Shown here: positions 61,330-64,000 of the stretch, piece after piece
Layout of the letters: each line of letters opens with the position of its first letter
How positions within the stretch are numbered: position 1 is the stretch's first letter
Notes under the pieces: generated by a model
What the model was told of the DNA's origin: nothing
Database searches by the model: none
What the model saw: only the letters and a program-made list of their open reading frames with translations
Assembly (NCBI RefSeq): GCF_040802235.1
Contig: NC_133170.1
Location: 43,471,501 to 43,535,500, forward strand
Length of the DNA: 64,000 nucleotides
Direction of reading: 5' to 3'
Source of the DNA: Manis javanica
Lineage: Eukaryota > Chordata > Mammalia > Pholidota > Manidae
Made by a program: the position numbers and the translations under genes

Positions 61330-61616
61330 AGATTTGACCATGTTCTGCCCTCTACTTAGAATCCTTAGGTTCTCTTTCCTGGGGTCCATAAGGCCCTGTA
61401 TGGCTTTGCCACTCCTGTCTCTGGCTCCTTTTCAGGGCCTTGCATGCATGGTTCTCTGCTACCTCAGGGCCTTTGCACGCACTGTTCATTGGGACTTAAA
61501 CCTCTTTTCTCACCTCTCTGTTAAATTAACTCCTAACTCTTCCTGCAAACCTCAGACTCCTTGCATTTTCTTTACCCCTTGGCTAGCATTCTCATTATAA
61601 ATTTTCTGAACTCCTC
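61330..61616 (+). repeat. L2 LINE 3' fragment, cut by a young L1
   Basis: L2 text in order: GCCCTCTACTTAGAATCC, CATAAGGCCCTGTATGGC, CAGGGCCTTTGCACGCACTG, TCTTCCTGCAAACCTCAGAC. It is interrupted at 61631 by an inverted L1; weak L2-like text may resume after 62234. Confidence 0.75.
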
Positions 61617-61630
61617 TGTACTTGTGTTTT
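61617..61630 (+). repeat. Left target duplication of inverted young L1
   Basis: TGTACTTGTGTTTT here and TGTACTTGCGTATT at 62221-62234 bracket the element with two mismatches. Confidence 0.75.
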
Positions 61631-62220
61631 TATATATATGTATATATATATTTTATGAAGGTATTATTGATATACACTCTTACGAAGGTTTCACATAAAA
61701 AAACAATGTGGTTACTACATTCGCCCATGTTATTGTGTCTCCCCCATACCCCATTGCAGTCACTGCCCAACAGTATAGTAAGATGCCACAGAGTCACTAT
61801 TTGCCTTCTCTGTGCTACAGTGTCTTCCCCATGATCCCCCCACACACCATATGTGCCACTCATAATGCCCCTCAATTTCCTTCTCCCTCTCTCCCCACCT
61901 ACCCTCCCTCACCCCTCCCCTTTGGTAACCACTAGTCCCTTCTTGGAGTCTGTGAGTCTGTTGCTGTTTTGTTCCTTCAGTTTTGCTTTGCTGTTATATC
62001 CACAAATAAGGGAAATCATTTGGCACTTGTCATTCTCCGCCTGGCTTATTTCACTGAGCATAATATTCTCCAGCTCCATCCATGTTGTTGCAAATGGTAG
62101 CATTTCTTTCTTTCTTATGGCTGAATAGTATTCCATTGTGTATATGTACCACATCTTCTTTATCCATTCTTCTACTGATGGACACTTAGGTTGCTTCCAT
62201 ATCTTAGCTATTGTAAGTAG
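61631..62220 (-). mobile_element. 5'-truncated young L1, inverted (last about 590 bp)
   Basis: Same family as 20164-26056 but on the minus strand. The left end is the degenerate tail (TATATATGTATATATATATT) and the 3' UTR (GGTTTCACATAAAAAAACAA on the plus strand); the right end is within ORF2. On the minus strand the final part of ORF2 is still open for 81 codons (62154-61909). Confidence 0.9.
61909..62154 (-). pseudogene. C-terminal end of L1 ORF2, still open
   Basis: The minus strand encodes MWYIYTMEYYSAIRKKEM, then ATTWMELENIMLSEISQAEN and KCQMISLICGYNSKAKLKEQ, the conserved ORF2p C-terminus. In human L1 the ORF ends shortly after the ISLIGG-like position; here it goes on for about 30 residues into the 3' region. 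It is a truncated, non-functional fragment in KAT2B intron 1. Confidence 0.85.
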
Positions 62221-62639
62221 TGTACTTGCGTATTCTTCCTGATGCTTCTATCATGATTTTTAATTGTGTGATTTGATACGTGTTTGCCTTTCTGAGTAGA
62301 TTCTAATGTACTTGTTGACCAGATGAATGAACCAGGGAAGGGAAACCTGGGGAATTGATTAGCTGTTTGGATAACAGTAGTGAAATTTTAGGCTGGCAAT
62401 TTGACCATTGGGTAGTGGGGATTTTTTCATATAGGGCATTTCTAGGTTTCTCACAGGGCTCCATAGGACTGGGTTTTTAGTGTTACAAAAGAAACCCAAG
62501 TGAAAATACCAGCCTGGCAAAGCCAAATCTCTTCAAGTTAAAGAGTGATTTATCTACAAAAGGCAAAAACAAAAGCCATTGACTGACTCTTCCAAAGGAA
62601 ACATCATTTTTTAGGTGAGTAGGGTGTGGTAGCCAAGAA

Positions 62640-62760
62640 CTAGTGCTTGAATTCTGAGGAACCTGAGTTCAGATTTCAGGATGTCCCGCTGTGTGACCTT
62701 GGACAAAGACTTCAACCTCTGTTGTCTGAAGTAGGGATAGTAATACTCCCCTCCCCCTGC
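62640..62760 (+). repeat. MIR SINE relic
   Basis: Follows MIR: CCTGAGTTCAGATTTCAGG, CGCTGTGTGACCTTGGACAA, CTTCAACCTCTGTTGTCTG, GTAGGGATAGTAATACTCC. Confidence 0.7.
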
Positions 62761-62794
62761 CCCCGACAGAGCAGGGAGTATTTAAAATGGGCTG

Positions 62795-62814
62795 AGTGTG
62801 TGTGTGTGTGTGTG
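62795..62814 (+). repeat. (GT)n microsatellite, short
   Basis: Ten GT units within a MIR-rich stretch. Confidence 0.9.
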
Positions 62815-62884
62815 GCATTCAGCTGGGTGAAGGCCCCAGGCTAACCCCTCAAGCAGCTCAGAGCAGGGGGCACACTGTTACCAT

Positions 62885-63060
62885 GGAAGTCCAGAAGGAC
62901 CGTGAGACTTAGTCTCGAATCCCTGCTCTGCCACTTGGTGTGATCTTGGGCACAAGTCATGTACTTTTTCTCTGGCCCTTGATTGCTTCATCCAAAAAGT
63001 AGCCACCATAACTTCAGCCTTGAAGTTAAAGAGAAAGCTCCCGAAAGTTCCTAGAACCTG
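62885..63060 (+). repeat. MIR SINE relic
   Basis: Follows MIR: CTCGAATCCCTGCTCTGCCA, CTTGGTGTGATCTTGGGCA, AAGTCATGTACTTTTTCTCTG. Confidence 0.7.
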
Positions 63061-63454
63061 CAAGTGTTGGGTCAATGCCGAATTGATCAAAGAATTGTCT
63101 GGTACTTTACTCATTGCCTGTCAGAGTCAGTGGCCAAAAGGCATCCATGGAGAACCCAGGTGCTTCGATTTTGGGCTGAATGACAGGGGCAAAAGGCTAC
63201 ACAGTTAGTCTTAAGTTAAAAAATAATGGTGTATAATGTAGCAGTCACACTGCAGTATGCAGACATCAGAGGGAGAGGTGCCACCATGAGAGAGAGTGTC
63301 CTGTGCTGGCCAGGGGCTGGTGAACTGGGCGCTGGGAGAAGCCTTAAAGTTGGGAGAGCCCTGGACACTTCTGCTTGTATCTGTTGGTTGCTTCTCCAGT
63401 AAGCAGATTTCTTTGTAACTGTCAGCATCTAGCATGTGGCTCTTACCCAGGAGC

Positions 63455-63645
63455 TGCTTTGCCCCCCGAGGGATAGTTGGCAATGTCTCCAGACATTTTG
63501 GGTCATTGTAATTGGGGAAAGGGATGCTACACTGGCAGCTAGGGATGTTGTGGACCTCCCAAGATGCCCAGGAGAGCCCTCCACAAAAGTACGATCTGTC
63601 CCCAAATGACCACAGTGCCGATGTGGAGAAACCCTGCTTTAGTGG
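63455..63645 (+). mobile_element. MER20 hAT-Charlie MITE
   Basis: Clear MER20 text: TTTGCCCCCCGAGGGATAG, TTGGCAATGTCTCCAGACAT, GCTACACTGGCAGCTAGGGA, GTGCCGATGTGGAGAAACCC. Nearly complete. MER20 copies are known in some mammals to act as enhancers in the uterus; no evidence for that here. Confidence 0.85.
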
Positions 63646-63744
63646 GAAGTTGTGCTGTCCTGTAATACCGCAAGTACATGCAGCACAGGGCAAGTGAATG
63701 CTTTTAATGTTAATCTGAATAACCTGCAAATTCTCACTTTGTGA

Positions 63745-64000
63745 ATCACGGGCATATTTTTATATTTATTTTTATTGAAGTATGGTGGATAAAATGGGCA
63801 TATTTTTAAACAGCTTTATTTCAGTATAATTTATAGATCATACCACTCACCATCTGTAAACTTACAATCAGATGCTTTTGAGTAAATGTATAGTTTTATA
63901 TCCCTCACCACAGTCCAGTTTTGTAACTTCACTCCCCACCCCCCTCCACCCTCCAGATGATATTTTGTATCAACTGGTTGTTGTTTTGCAAACAAGCAAA
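63745..64000 (-). repeat. Old L1 3' end, inverted, running off the window
   Basis: The plus strand reads CAGCTTTATTTCAGTATAAT, TTATAGATCATACCACTCACC, TATATCCCTCACCACAGTCC and CTCCACCCTCCAGATGATA, the inverted 3' end of an old L1 family. Confidence 0.65.

Larger units (their letters stand above)
58443..64000 (+). other. KAT2B: KAT2B intron 1 (5' part)
   Basis: Opens GTACGC and runs off the window. After the CpG island (to about 59.34 kb) it holds MER5, L2, MIR, a young inverted L1 tail, MER20 and an old inverted L1. No other exon is visible. Confidence 0.9.

Noticed and set aside
63211-63729. 172-codon minus-strand ORF
   Set aside because: Runs antisense through MER20; no domain recognised.
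1-64000. CRISPR array, operon, phage or bacterial defence system
   Set aside because: The DNA is clearly mammalian with spliced genes; direct repeats are microsatellites or transposon copies.

Overview
The window is mammalian nuclear DNA: spliced genes with GT/AG introns, a large CpG island, and LINE-1, L2, MIR, MaLR-LTR, Tigger and hAT-Charlie repeats. The gene order matches human 3p24.3: RAB5A (+), then PP2D1 (-), then KAT2B (+). I see no Alu, B1/B2, carnivore CAN-SINE, ruminant Bov-tA or other young tRNA/7SL SINE in 64 kb. The young retrotransposons are all one LINE-1 lineage with an unusual 3' end. I infer a SINE-poor laurasiatherian, possibly a pangolin, but that assignment is weak.

Layout. 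1-8297 is the RAB5A intron upstream of coding exon 3; the ATG exon lies outside the window. RAB5A coding exons follow at 8298-8449, 8748-8870, 10380-10473 and 13710-13825, then a 3'UTR of about 1.5 kb with its last AATAAA at 15288. The PP2D1 stop codon (minus strand) sits at 15337, so the two genes converge tail to tail with almost no spacer. The two PP2D1 coding exons (16148-15337 and 34806-33764) give a 608-residue protein split by a 17.6 kb intron. About 12 kb of that intron is a nested transposon pile: a decayed L1 holding a nearly full-length younger L1, an LTR, a Tigger transposon, a tiny L1 tail and a 205-bp L1 patch.

35-57 kb is intergenic, filled with old L1, L2, MIR, MLT1 and hAT remnants. 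57.48-59.34 kb is a CpG-island promoter with KAT2B exon 1 (ATG 58155, donor after 58442). The rest is KAT2B intron 1.

The genes are not known to form one pathway. RAB5A is the early-endosome GTPase, PP2D1 a PP2C-fold protein that probably lacks catalysis, and KAT2B (PCAF) a histone acetyltransferase. I found no undescribed multi-gene system. The points most worth checking are the RAB5A/PP2D1 3' overlap, the degenerate PP2D1 active site, the open in-frame leader and uORFs of KAT2B, the patch copy of L1, and very short L1 3'-tail insertions with target-site duplications.
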